DNA of 5,177 nt, from assembly GCA_031288575.1 (NCBI GenBank), contig JAITRD010000234.1, positions 1 to 5,177 of the forward strand, read 5' to 3'. The position numbers and the translations under genes were made by a program. Shown here piece after piece: positions 1-5,177 of this stretch. Numbering within the stretch: position 1 is the stretch's first letter; the number at the start of each line of letters is the position of its first letter. This DNA comes from Treponema sp. (lineage in GTDB: Bacteria > Spirochaetota > Spirochaetia > Treponematales > Breznakiellaceae). Under the pieces are notes generated by a model. The model was given only the letters and a program-made list of their open reading frames with translations. It was not told the DNA's origin and searched no databases.

Positions 1-1038
1 TCCAGGATCGATTATGACCTTGCTCAAAAAATGATAGACCGGGCCTTGAAGGGGGGGATCAACTATTTTGATACCGCCTGGCCCTATCATGAAGGGAAAA
101 GCGAAATTTTTGCGGGGGATACCCTGTCAAAATACCCCCGGGACAGCTACTATCTGGCAAGCAAAATGCCCACCTGGGACGCGGTAAAGACCCCCGGCGA
201 CATGGAGCGGATTTTTTCGGAACAGCTTAAAAAATGCAGGGTCGATTATTTTGATTTTTATCTGGCCCATAGTTTTGATCCGGAACACCTGGAGCGGTTC
301 AGGCAGTTTAATATGTACGACTTTTTAAAGAAAAAGAAGGAAGCGGGGCTCATCCGCCGGCTCGGTTTTTCCTTCCATTCCCACCCGGCCCTGCTGGAGG
401 AAATCGTTACCGGTTATGACTGGGATTTTGCCCAGATCCAGCTTAATTATATTGACTGGGAAATGCTCAACTCCCGGCGGTTTTACGAATTTCTTACCGA
501 ACACAAGCTTCCGGTGATTGTTATGGAGCCGGTACGGGGGGGCGCCCTGGCGACCTTGAATGAAAGGGCGGCGGCGCTTTTGAAAAAAGCCGATCCCGAA
601 GGAAGCATTGCCTCCTGGGCAGTACGGTTTGCCGCCTCTTTGCCGAATGTCATGACCGTATTAAGCGGAATGAGCACCCCGGATCAGCTTGAGGATAATC
701 TTAAAACCATGACCCCCTTCAAGCCGCTAAATGAGGAGGAATACCGGGTCATCGCCGAAGCGGCGGCGGCCTATAACGCCTCGGGGGCCCTTCCCTGCAC
801 AGGCTGCCGCTACTGTATGGACTGTCCCGTGGGAATCGATATTCCCCGAATTTTCAGCCAGTTTAACCATTATCAAATAAGTAAAAACCGGAACGTGTTT
901 ACGGGAACCTACCGGTATCTTTTGGAAAAGGAAAAAGCCCATAACTGCGTAAGCTGCGGGCGCTGCGTTAAGCTTTGCCCCCAGAATATTGACATCCCTA
1001 AATATATGAAGGAAATTGCCGCCTTTGCCGCGGAATAG
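1..1038 (+). CDS. Aldo/keto reductase with C-terminal 4Fe-4S ferredoxin domain (5' partial)
   Basis: The reading frame is open from base 1 to the TAG at 1036-1038 (345 codons). The ATG at 31 is internal, because codons 1-10 (SRIDYDLAQK) already match the family; roughly 25-40 N-terminal residues are missing. Counting from the window edge, the AKR catalytic tetrad is visible: Asp24 (FDTA), Tyr29 (WPYHEGKSE), Lys55 (ASKMP) and His90 (FYLAH). The NAD(P)H-binding end of the barrel follows (VMEPVRGGAL, then LSGMSTPDQLEDNL). The C-terminus carries two cysteine clusters: C266/C269/C272/C275 followed by Pro, and C316/C319/C322/C326 followed by Pro, each with a following xxIDIP. This is the predicted oxidoreductase family (AKR plus ferredoxin-like domain) common in anaerobes. 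It is a cytoplasmic oxidoreductase that probably passes electrons between NAD(P)H, Fe-S clusters and a carbonyl substrate; the substrate cannot be read from sequence. No frameshift is seen, despite two 7-G runs (51-57, 536-542). Confidence 0.93.
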   Translation, partial: SRIDYDLAQKMIDRALKGGINYFDTAWPYHEGKSEIFAGDTLSKYPRDSYYLASKMPTWDAVKTPGDMERIFSEQLKKCRVDYFDFYLAHSFDPEHLERFRQFNMYDFLKKKKEAGLIRRLGFSFHSHPALLEEIVTGYDWDFAQIQLNYIDWEMLNSRRFYEFLTEHKLPVIVMEPVRGGALATLNERAAALLKKADPEGSIASWAVRFAASLPNVMTVLSGMSTPDQLEDNLKTMTPFKPLNEEEYRVIAEAAAAYNASGALPCTGCRYCMDCPVGIDIPRIFSQFNHYQISKNRNVFTGTYRYLLEKEKAHNCVSCGRCVKLCPQNIDIPKYMKEIAAFAAE

Positions 1039-1063
1039 GGCTTTTTGAAGCGACCCTTTTGAA

Positions 1064-1110
1064 GGCCCTGGGGAAAGCGGGCCTCCGCCGTTTTTCCCCA
1101 GGCCGGTTTT
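1064..1110. terminator. Hairpin terminator between convergent genes
   Basis: Bases 1064-1080 pair with 1088-1104. There are 4 GC pairs (GGCC/GGCC), a bulged C1068, an 8-bp TGGGGAAA/TTTCCCCA stem, a G-T wobble with one bulged T, and 3 more GC pairs, closing a 7-base loop. On the plus strand the stem is followed by GGTTTT, a short T-tract that suits termination of the aldo/keto reductase, whose stop lies 25 bp before it. Read on the minus strand the hairpin is just as stable and lies 24 bp past the methyltransferase stop, but the following TTCAAAAG is a poor U-tract. I infer a mainly plus-strand, possibly bidirectional terminator. Confidence 0.75.
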
Positions 1111-1128
1111 AAAAGCGGCCCGAAGATT

Positions 1129-2004
1129 TTACCGGGGTTTTTTAACCCGGATCAGCATCACATCCCCGAAGCCGAACTTTTTTGCCCCCCGGTCGGCCCA
1201 ATATTTAAGAAAGGGGGGAGCGGTCCCCGCCGCGAGGCCGCCCCAGGTAATGATTTTTTCCAGGGCGAAACCGCTTTGGGAAAGGAGCAGCGAAAGGGTT
1301 TTTACCGAAAAAAGGTAGAGGTGGTCAAAGATTGCGGAGCGCCAGCGGCCCTTAAAAAGCCGGGCCTGAAAACCCGCTATATTGGGGGTGGTTACGAAAA
1401 AGTGCCCCCCCGGGCTCAGGATCCGGTATGCCTCCCGGACAAAGGCCCCGGGGTTGTTAAGATGTTCTATAAGATGGGAGGCCAGGATTACCTGAAATTC
1501 CCCGCCGTTAAAATAGCTTTCCTCCAGGGGAAGGCTCCTGACATTGATGTTCCGCGCCTTCCCCGCGTAATCCGCCTGGGGCAGGGAGAGTTCAACCCCC
1601 TGAACTTCCCAGCCCCGGTTCCGCAATTTTTCCAGCAGGGCGCCCGTGGCGCAGCCGGCATCCAAAATTTTGGGAATCCCCGCGGCAAAAAGCTCCCCCT
1701 CCAGGGCCGTAAAACCGGCGTCCGAAAGGGCGAGTTCCTGGAGGCGCAAAAAGTTTTTTTCATTCGCCAGTTCGTAGGCCAGATAATCCTTTCCGTGTTC
1801 TTCCCGGTACCGTTTGTGCACCTCGGAATGGAGGGGCTGGGGGTTCATCTGCACCAGGCCGCAGCCGGTGCAACGCACATAGGCGAAACCCTCGCAGGAA
1901 AGGGCGGGCCGGAACCCCCTGCCCCCGCAAAGGGTACAGGGAATAAGCCGCTGTTCTTCCTGAACCGCCGGCGTGGACCAGGTTTTTACCGCCCCTTTTT
2001 TCAT
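1129..2004 (-). CDS. Zinc-ribbon class I SAM-dependent methyltransferase
   Basis: A 291-aa cytoplasmic protein with no signal peptide. Residues 23-48 form a CxxC...CxxC zinc ribbon (C23, C26, C45, C48) followed by LVQMNPQP, a layout common in Methyltransf_23/12-type enzymes with an N-terminal metal-binding knuckle. The Rossmann fold follows: motif I ILDAGCATG (113-121), acidic ribose-binding E138 at the end of beta-2 (VQGVEL), HLIEHL (177-182) at motif IV, and the ILSPGG...VTTPN strand-turn (195-208). The rest (about 210-291) is a variable cap that would choose the acceptor. Related enzymes methylate sugars, lipids, quinones or small metabolites; the substrate here is unknown. The ATG lies 2 bp after the stop of the upstream LytM-like gene. 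The only upstream purine patch, ATAGG, sits one base from the ATG, so translation probably depends on coupling. It is the last gene of the operon. Antisense frames over this gene are GC-driven shadows. Confidence 0.88.
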   Translation of the reverse strand: MKKGAVKTWSTPAVQEEQRLIPCTLCGGRGFRPALSCEGFAYVRCTGCGLVQMNPQPLHSEVHKRYREEHGKDYLAYELANEKNFLRLQELALSDAGFTALEGELFAAGIPKILDAGCATGALLEKLRNRGWEVQGVELSLPQADYAGKARNINVRSLPLEESYFNGGEFQVILASHLIEHLNNPGAFVREAYRILSPGGHFFVTTPNIAGFQARLFKGRWRSAIFDHLYLFSVKTLSLLLSQSGFALEKIITWGGLAAGTAPPFLKYWADRGAKKFGFGDVMLIRVKKPR

Positions 2005-2006
2005 GC

Positions 2007-2912
2007 CTATTCAATAGTAAGCCGGTAAAGGACGCTCCGGGAATTGCCCCTAAGATCCTGGGCGATAATCTCCAGGCTTGCCTGGCCCCGGTTAAACCGG
2101 ACCTCCCCCACGTCAAAGGCGGGGTGGGGGGCGTAAACCTGCCTGACCGGCACAAGGCCGTTCCGGTAAACCATAAGGATCCCGTCCCGGGCCGAATAGG
2201 TTTCAAAATTCAACTCCCCGATTTCAATGCCGTTGACGGAACAAAGGATGCGGTGGGGCGCCAGAAAACCGGCGCTCCCGTTCTGGGTGTCCGCCGCCTG
2301 AGCAAAAATCCGGTAACGGCCCTGTTTAATGGTCTTTGTTTCCCCGGGATCAAAAAGAGCGCCTTCGGCATCCCTGAGCGCCACCGCCTGAATCCCCGGG
2401 GCTGTTTCGTCCTGAAAGGGAGTGATAATCATGGAAGGATTCACCCACCGGCGCTCCTTCCGGTCAAAGAGGGAAAAATAAAACCCTTCCTGGTCCGACC
2501 AGCCTGAAATGCCCGCCCTTCCCAGAAAGGTGTTTTTGGAGATGCTTTGGGGAATATATTCCTCCCTCCGGTCATCAAAACGGCTGTAGATGCTGATAAG
2601 CCCGTCCCGGTGATCTATGGCGATCCAGGCCCCCAGGGGAGCGGGCAGCCGGGAAGCGTTGTCCCCTTCCCGGCCGATAAAAAGGAGTTCCCCCTCCTCG
2701 GCGGCTCCCAGGGGGCCTTCGCCGGTAAAAGTGGAACCCAGGCTGGGCTGCCCCTTATCATTCCAGCCGAAATTACGGATCATCCTGCCGTTAGGGGAGG
2801 GCCAGTCCATGCCGTAAAGGGAAAGAGAGGCCGGGAAAAGGAAGATGGCCCCGGAAAACAGCCAAAGAAGGCCCCCCCTCCGCCGCGAAAACAGGGAAAC
2901 GTGGTTTTTCAT
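2007..2912 (-). CDS. Secreted degenerate LytM/M23-like protein, probably non-catalytic
   Basis: A 301-aa protein. A basic n-region (RRR at 10-12) and a hydrophobic stretch (14-33) ending in SLYG indicate Sec export, either cleaved or retained as an anchor. Residues about 36-165 follow the LytM/M23 peptidoglycan-peptidase plan: a WPSPNGRMIRNFGW entry, a G..G.L.FIG turn, GAWIAIDHRDGLISIYSRF, then FLGRAGISGWSDQEGFYFSLFD. In active M23 enzymes the zinc sites are HxxxD, YxHL and HLHFE. Here those places hold STFTGEG (60-66), YSRF (109-112) and FYFSLFD (144-150), so every expected ligand is absent. Non-catalytic LytM proteins such as EnvC and NlpD activate cell-wall amidases, which is the likely analogue. 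Residues about 170-301 look like a beta-sandwich/Ig-like domain with repeated turn signatures (PGIQAVALRD, NGIEIGELNFE, DLRGNSRSVLYRLTIE). The ATG overlaps the upstream stop by one base (TAATG). Assignment to the M23 fold is my judgement of pattern, not a computed match. Confidence 0.72.
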   Translation of the reverse strand: MKNHVSLFSRRRGGLLWLFSGAIFLFPASLSLYGMDWPSPNGRMIRNFGWNDKGQPSLGSTFTGEGPLGAAEEGELLFIGREGDNASRLPAPLGAWIAIDHRDGLISIYSRFDDRREEYIPQSISKNTFLGRAGISGWSDQEGFYFSLFDRKERRWVNPSMIITPFQDETAPGIQAVALRDAEGALFDPGETKTIKQGRYRIFAQAADTQNGSAGFLAPHRILCSVNGIEIGELNFETYSARDGILMVYRNGLVPVRQVYAPHPAFDVGEVRFNRGQASLEIIAQDLRGNSRSVLYRLTIE

Positions 2913-4006
2913 TACTTTTTATCCAATTCAAAGGATGCCAGGGTCATGCCTCCCCCCACATAGATCCGCGATCCCTCCCGGGCGAGAAAGGCGGTCCTGC
3001 TTTTAAAGGGGGCTTCAAGGATAACGGTTCCCGGCAGCCTTATCGCGGCCAGTTGCTTTTTTTCCGGAGACGGGGAGGTAATAACAAAAAAGAGCCGGTC
3101 ATTACCGCTTCCGTCCAGGACGGTTATTTCCCCTTTCAGGGGTATCTTGAGGCTTCTGCGGGCATTGGTATCATAGATGCCCAAACCTCCTTCCCGCTCA
3201 AAAACAACCCGGCTGTCATGATCGATAAAGGAGATATGGACGGCCCGCCGGAATCCGTCGTCCAGAAATTCATGGTAGCTCACCCGGTACTCGGCGTTTC
3301 CCGTCCCCCCCAGGCGGTCTAATAAGAGGAACCGCTGGTCGTCAATTCCGGAAATAATGCCCAGTTTGGAACCGTCCCCGGAGATGGCGCAGCCCAGGAT
3401 TACTGAAAGCCGGGACCCGCCGGGCTCAAAGAAAAAAATCCTTTTGCCCTGGTCATTGAGGACCTCCACGGTACCGTCCAGGGAACCGGTCAGGATAAAC
3501 CCCGCGGCGGCGTCTATCGCCGTAAGGGGGGAGGCAAAGTCATAGGTCCATTTAATTTCCCCCGAGACATCCGTGGCGGAAAGGGAGTTTTGTTCATTAT
3601 TCAAGAGCAGTATTTTCTTATCCAGAAACAGGGGATATCCCCGGGGGTCTTTTATTTCCACTATTTCTTTGTTTAGGGGATTACGGATCCCGATATAACC
3701 GGGAATAGGATCGTATTCCGCCCAATAATCCTCCGACAGGGAAATATATCCCTTTTTTACCTGATTAATGGTAAAACGACCTTCACTGTCCACATAGCCA
3801 AAGCGGTCTCCCATCTGGAAGGGAATAAGTTTCCGGTTTTCCTCCCCGCCCTCCCCGGAAGGATCGGGATAGGCGGATTCTAAAGAAGTAAGCCATCGGG
3901 GCTTTAAAATGGTTTCAACCGGCACCGGCCGGGCCGCGATAAAAACATAACAAATAAAGATCGCCATTCCGCTTATAAGCCGGTATTTTTTCTTTTTCTT
4001 TGCCAC
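2912..4006 (-). CDS. Membrane-anchored beta-propeller-like (WD40/PQQ-like) envelope protein
   Basis: A 364-aa protein with a GTG start. The start is chosen because the lysine-rich n-region (KKKKKYR, residues 3-9) then precedes the hydrophobic segment (about 10-25, LISGMAIFICYVFIAA), giving a signal anchor or signal peptide. Starting at Met14 would remove all positive charge. The predicted 18-nt leader holds a GGGGG patch 4 nt before GTG and a GAAGGA patch farther away. Residues 60-80 (LIPFQMGDRFGYVDSEGRF) resemble a WG-type repeat. From about 100 on there are repeated short blades: YIGIRNPLNKEIVEI, LSATDVSGEIKWTYDF, FILTGSLDGTVEVLNDQGKR, CAISGDGSKLGIISG and LGIYDTNARRSLKIPLKGE. These look like 5-7 degenerate WD40/PQQ blades. 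No catalytic residues are recognisable; a protein-binding scaffold on the outer face of the inner membrane is the best inference. It is the first gene of the operon, with its stop overlapping the next start by one base. Confidence 0.75.
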   Translation of the reverse strand: MAKKKKKYRLISGMAIFICYVFIAARPVPVETILKPRWLTSLESAYPDPSGEGGEENRKLIPFQMGDRFGYVDSEGRFTINQVKKGYISLSEDYWAEYDPIPGYIGIRNPLNKEIVEIKDPRGYPLFLDKKILLLNNEQNSLSATDVSGEIKWTYDFASPLTAIDAAAGFILTGSLDGTVEVLNDQGKRIFFFEPGGSRLSVILGCAISGDGSKLGIISGIDDQRFLLLDRLGGTGNAEYRVSYHEFLDDGFRRAVHISFIDHDSRVVFEREGGLGIYDTNARRSLKIPLKGEITVLDGSGNDRLFFVITSPSPEKKQLAAIRLPGTVILEAPFKSRTAFLAREGSRIYVGGGMTLASFELDKK

Positions 4007-4027
4007 AAAGCCCCCGTTTCCTTCAAA

Positions 4028-4040
4028 TATAGTATATAGT
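4028..4040 (+). promoter_or_regulatory. Possible -10 boxes for the cdd promoter
   Basis: Two TATAGT hexamers on the plus strand (4028-4033 and 4035-4040) are 4/6-5/6 class matches to a -10 box. They lie 55-67 bp before the cdd ATG. I find no convincing -35 at the right distance; TTGCCA at 4000-4005 is too far upstream. They overlap the operon's -10 region on the other strand, so the two promoters would compete. Weak call. Confidence 0.25.
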
Positions 4041-4058
4041 AAAGGGAAAAGTTGTCAA
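4031..4058 (-). promoter_or_regulatory. Sigma-70-type promoter of the three-gene minus-strand operon
   Basis: On the minus strand TTGACA (4058-4053) is a perfect -35 box. It is followed after 16 bp by TATACT (4036-4031), a 5/6 match to the -10 consensus, inside an AT-rich tract that stands out from the GC-rich surroundings. Transcription would begin near 4024, giving an 18-nt leader before the GTG at 4006. The -35 box lies inside a small palindrome, GTTGTCAAC (4051-4059). Confidence 0.8.
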
Positions 4059-4059
4059 C

Positions 4060-4081
4060 GCGCCGGTCTTGCGCCGGTTCT
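4060..4081. repeat. Tandem 11-bp direct repeat in the divergent intergenic region
   Basis: GCGCCGGTCTT (4060-4070) is followed directly by GCGCCGGTTCT (4071-4081), identical in the first 8 bases of each unit. The 11-bp period is about one DNA helical turn. The pair starts just upstream of the operon's -35 box, covering about -37 to -58 of that promoter, where an activator would sit. It also falls in the upstream region or leader of cdd. Two copies in GC-rich DNA may be chance. Confidence 0.45.
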
Positions 4082-4094
4082 GCGGGGGAAAATC

Positions 4095-4508
4095 ATGGAA
4101 ATTGACATGGAAACCTTGTTTGAGGAAGCCCGAAAAGCCGCGGATTTTGCTTATGCCCCCTATTCCCGTTTCCGGGTCGGGGCGGCCCTCCTCGCCGAGG
4201 ACGGCACGGTTTTTACCGGGTGCAATGTGGAAAACCGCTCCTACGGCCTTACCATCTGCGCCGAGCGGAGCGCCCTGGTACAGGGGGTCGGCAGGGGGCG
4301 GCGCGGTTTTATTGCCCTGGCCATTGCCACCCCCGATTCCGAAGATCCGGTGGGGCCCTGCGGAGCCTGCCGGCAGGTGTTAAGCGAATTTATGGCCCCC
4401 GAAGCGGCTGTCCGTTTCGGGGGCCGGGGCCCCCGGCGGGTAGATACCACCATTGGTTTCCTTTACCCCTATGATTCCCTTCATGATTTAGCGAAATCTT
4501 TGCGTTAG
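4095..4508 (+). CDS. cdd: Cytidine deaminase
   Basis: A 137-aa protein, the usual length of homotetrameric cytidine deaminases; it hydrolyses cytidine or deoxycytidine to uridine or deoxyuridine plus ammonia in pyrimidine salvage. Motifs in order: YAPYSRFRVGAAL (20-32), substrate-binding GCNVEN (42-47, N44 and E46), CAERSAL (55-61) with zinc ligand C55 and proton-shuttle E57, and PCGACRQVLSEF (88-99) with zinc ligands C89 and C92. The ATG is preceded by GGGGGA (4084-4089) at 5-nt spacing; Met5 has no comparable site. One oddity is the C-terminus: where family members usually have LLPxxF, this protein reads LYPYDS (123-128), so the conserved aromatic that reaches a neighbouring active site appears to be replaced by Ser128. 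Phe26 of the YSxF motif is kept. No terminator is visible after the stop; the next promoter begins 2 bp later, so some read-through into the HTH-EIIA gene is likely. Confidence 0.95.
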   Translation: MEIDMETLFEEARKAADFAYAPYSRFRVGAALLAEDGTVFTGCNVENRSYGLTICAERSALVQGVGRGRRGFIALAIATPDSEDPVGPCGACRQVLSEFMAPEAAVRFGGRGPRRVDTTIGFLYPYDSLHDLAKSLR

Positions 4509-4509
4509 A

Positions 4510-4539
4510 TTGACGTATCTTACGGTTTAATGCTATAAT
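4510..4539 (+). promoter_or_regulatory. Promoter of the HTH-EIIA gene (extended -10)
   Basis: TTGACG (4510-4515, 5/6) and a perfect TATAAT (4534-4539) are 18 bp apart, with TGC just before the -10 making an extended -10 element. It begins 2 bp after the cdd stop codon. The expected start of transcription is near 4546, only about 9 nt before the ATG at 4555. Confidence 0.8.
4514..4524. promoter_or_regulatory. Small palindrome in the promoter spacer, possible operator
   Basis: CGTA-TCT-TACG is a perfect inverted repeat with 4-bp arms lying between the -35 and -10 boxes. A protein bound there would block RNA polymerase, and the gene it precedes encodes a DNA-binding domain, so autoregulation is possible. 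The arms are short and could occur by chance. Confidence 0.25.
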
Positions 4540-4544
4540 CCCTT

Positions 4545-4549
4545 AGGAG
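4545..4549 (+). promoter_or_regulatory. Ribosome binding site deciding the HTH-EIIA start
   Basis: AGGAG ends 5 nt before the ATG at 4555 and only 2 nt before the in-frame GTG at 4552, which favours the ATG. The site lies at or next to the predicted 5' end of the transcript, so a start even two bases later would clip it. Confidence 0.7.
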
Positions 4550-4554
4550 CGGTG

Positions 4555-5177
4555 ATGATAGAAGAGGATATTCTAACCATAGAAGAAGTCGCCAAATATT
4601 TGCGGGTTTCGGAGCGTACCGTATATGATTGGGCCCAAAAAGGAGAAATCCCCGCGGGAAAAATCGGTACCGTCTGGCGTTTTAAAAAAACGGAAATAGA
4701 AAAATGGGTGAACGACCGGCTTGCGGTCAACCGTTTAAGCCCCCAGTACAGTTCAGTCCGGATTGATACCATTATCTCCCCCGGCCGGATCCTCTTTCTC
4801 GATTATTCCACAAAACGGGATACCCTTTTAGCTTTGGCGGACAATATCGCCCAGGCGCCCCAGGTAAAAAACCGGCAGGAATTGAGCGCGGAAATTCTTA
4901 AGCGGGACGAGCTAATGAGTACCGCCATCGGCCGGGGAATCGCCATTCCCCATGTCCGCCTTTTGTCGGTTACGGATCTTGTGGTTTCTGTCGGGATCAG
5001 CCGGACCGACATTGTGGATTTCCAGACCCTGGATGACGAACCGGTGCGGCTGGTCATTATGATTGCCGCCGCCTATAACCAGCACGCCTATTACCTTCAA
5101 ACCCTTTCTTTTTTTAGCGCCCGCCTTAAAAACCGGGAACTCCGCAATGCCCTCCTTGGGGCCAAAGACGCCGGGGA
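4555..5177 (+). CDS. Helix-turn-helix / PTS EIIA type-2 (Fru/Ntr) fusion regulator (3' partial)
   Basis: The frame is open from the ATG at 4555 to the window edge: 207 codons with no stop. Residues 7-52 (LTIEEVAKYLRVSERTVYDW, then IPAGKIGTVWRFKKTEIEKWV) form an excisionase/MerR-like winged HTH (HTH_17 type): the recognition helix is around SERTVYDW and the wing around KIGTVWRF. A linker of about 20 residues follows. From about 73 on is a PTS EIIA type-2 domain: ISPGRILFLDYSTKRDTLLAL, then RDELMSTAIGRGIAIPH with His133 as the expected phospho-acceptor, VRLVIMIAA (164-172), and the second conserved His177 in HAYYLQTLSFFSARL. About 15-25 residues are probably missing at the C-terminus. In the family, phosphate passes from EI and HPr to this His; fused to a DNA-binding domain it suggests a transcription factor switched by PTS phosphorylation, in the cytoplasm. 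It resembles PtsN, but no EIIB or EIIC is visible here, so a regulatory rather than transport role is inferred. The gene has its own promoter just after cdd. Confidence 0.88.
   Translation, partial: MIEEDILTIEEVAKYLRVSERTVYDWAQKGEIPAGKIGTVWRFKKTEIEKWVNDRLAVNRLSPQYSSVRIDTIISPGRILFLDYSTKRDTLLALADNIAQAPQVKNRQELSAEILKRDELMSTAIGRGIAIPHVRLLSVTDLVVSVGISRTDIVDFQTLDDEPVRLVIMIAAAYNQHAYYLQTLSFFSARLKNRELRNALLGAKDAG

Noticed and set aside
51..57. Seven-G run (with another at 536-542) as possible phase-variation tracts
   Set aside because: The runs encode conserved Gly codons inside the enzyme core, are short, and GC-rich DNA makes them likely by chance. The frame is intact.
1132..1150. Inverted repeat CCGGG...CCCGG with a T-rich loop near the methyltransferase stop
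   Set aside because: The stem is only 5 bp plus 2 after a bulge, it lies inside the coding end, and neither strand has a T-tract after it. The hairpin at 1064-1104 is a far better terminator.
1276..2028. A 250-codon plus-strand frame opposite the methyltransferase
   Set aside because: It is antisense to a gene with clear zinc-ribbon and SAM motifs. Its translation is low in complexity, rich in Gly/Pro/Lys, and shows no domain. High GC makes long antisense frames common.
2124..2963. Plus-strand frames opposite the LytM-like gene
   Set aside because: They are shadows of the minus-strand gene, with Pro/Gly/Lys-rich translations, no motif and no ribosome binding site or promoter of their own.
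4007..4094. Riboswitch or small RNA in the divergent intergenic region
   Set aside because: It is only 88 bp, much of it promoter, and I found no stable multi-stem fold or known conserved core; the CCGG pairs in the 11-bp repeat give only a 4-bp stem.
4069..4474. Alternative plus- and minus-strand frames over cdd
   Set aside because: Only the frame starting at 4095 carries the cytidine deaminase motifs; the others are Arg/Pro-rich shadows.
4533..5100. Minus-strand frames over the right end of the window
   Set aside because: They lie opposite the HTH-EIIA gene, which has two clear domains, a promoter and a ribosome binding site.

Overview
The window (5,177 bp, GC-rich, dense genes, short gaps) looks like chromosomal DNA of an anaerobic, low-redox bacterium. 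The HTH-EIIA(Ntr/Fru-type) regulator, the degenerate LytM-domain envelope protein and the ferredoxin-type aldo/keto reductase together make me favour a spirochaete, perhaps one of the GC-richer Treponema relatives. This is a family-level impression from protein style; there is no rRNA or marker gene to confirm it. I see no mobile element, CRISPR array, tRNA or rRNA.

Layout. (1) 1-1038, plus strand: the 3' part of an aldo/keto reductase with a C-terminal two-cluster 4Fe-4S domain; its start lies upstream of the window. (2) 1064-1110: a strong hairpin between two converging genes, probably a shared terminator. (3) 4006 down to 1129, minus strand: a compact three-gene operon read from a good sigma-70-type promoter at 4031-4058. 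Its genes encode a membrane-anchored beta-propeller-like protein (GTG start), a secreted LytM/M23-like protein that has lost all its zinc ligands, and a zinc-ribbon SAM methyltransferase. The first two genes overlap by one base (TAATG) and the next two are 2 bases apart, so translation is probably coupled. (4) 4007-4094: an 88-bp divergent intergenic region with the operon promoter and a tandem 11-bp repeat. (5) 4095-4508, plus strand: cytidine deaminase (cdd). (6) 4510-4557: a near-consensus promoter with a very short leader, followed by a gene that runs off the right edge (4555-5177). That gene encodes an excisionase/MerR-like helix-turn-helix fused to a PTS EIIA type-2 domain.

How the parts may work together. 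The minus-strand operon reads as an envelope module: two exported or membrane-anchored proteins with no recognisable catalytic site and a cytoplasmic methyltransferase of unknown substrate. The cdd product salvages cytidine/deoxycytidine. The HTH-EIIA protein probably senses PTS phosphorylation state and acts directly on DNA. The aldo/keto reductase is a redox enzyme of unknown substrate.

The two items most worth a second look are the HTH-EIIA fusion, with its almost leaderless promoter, and the operon with the pseudo-LytM protein. Neither is proven to be new; both rest on motif reading by eye.
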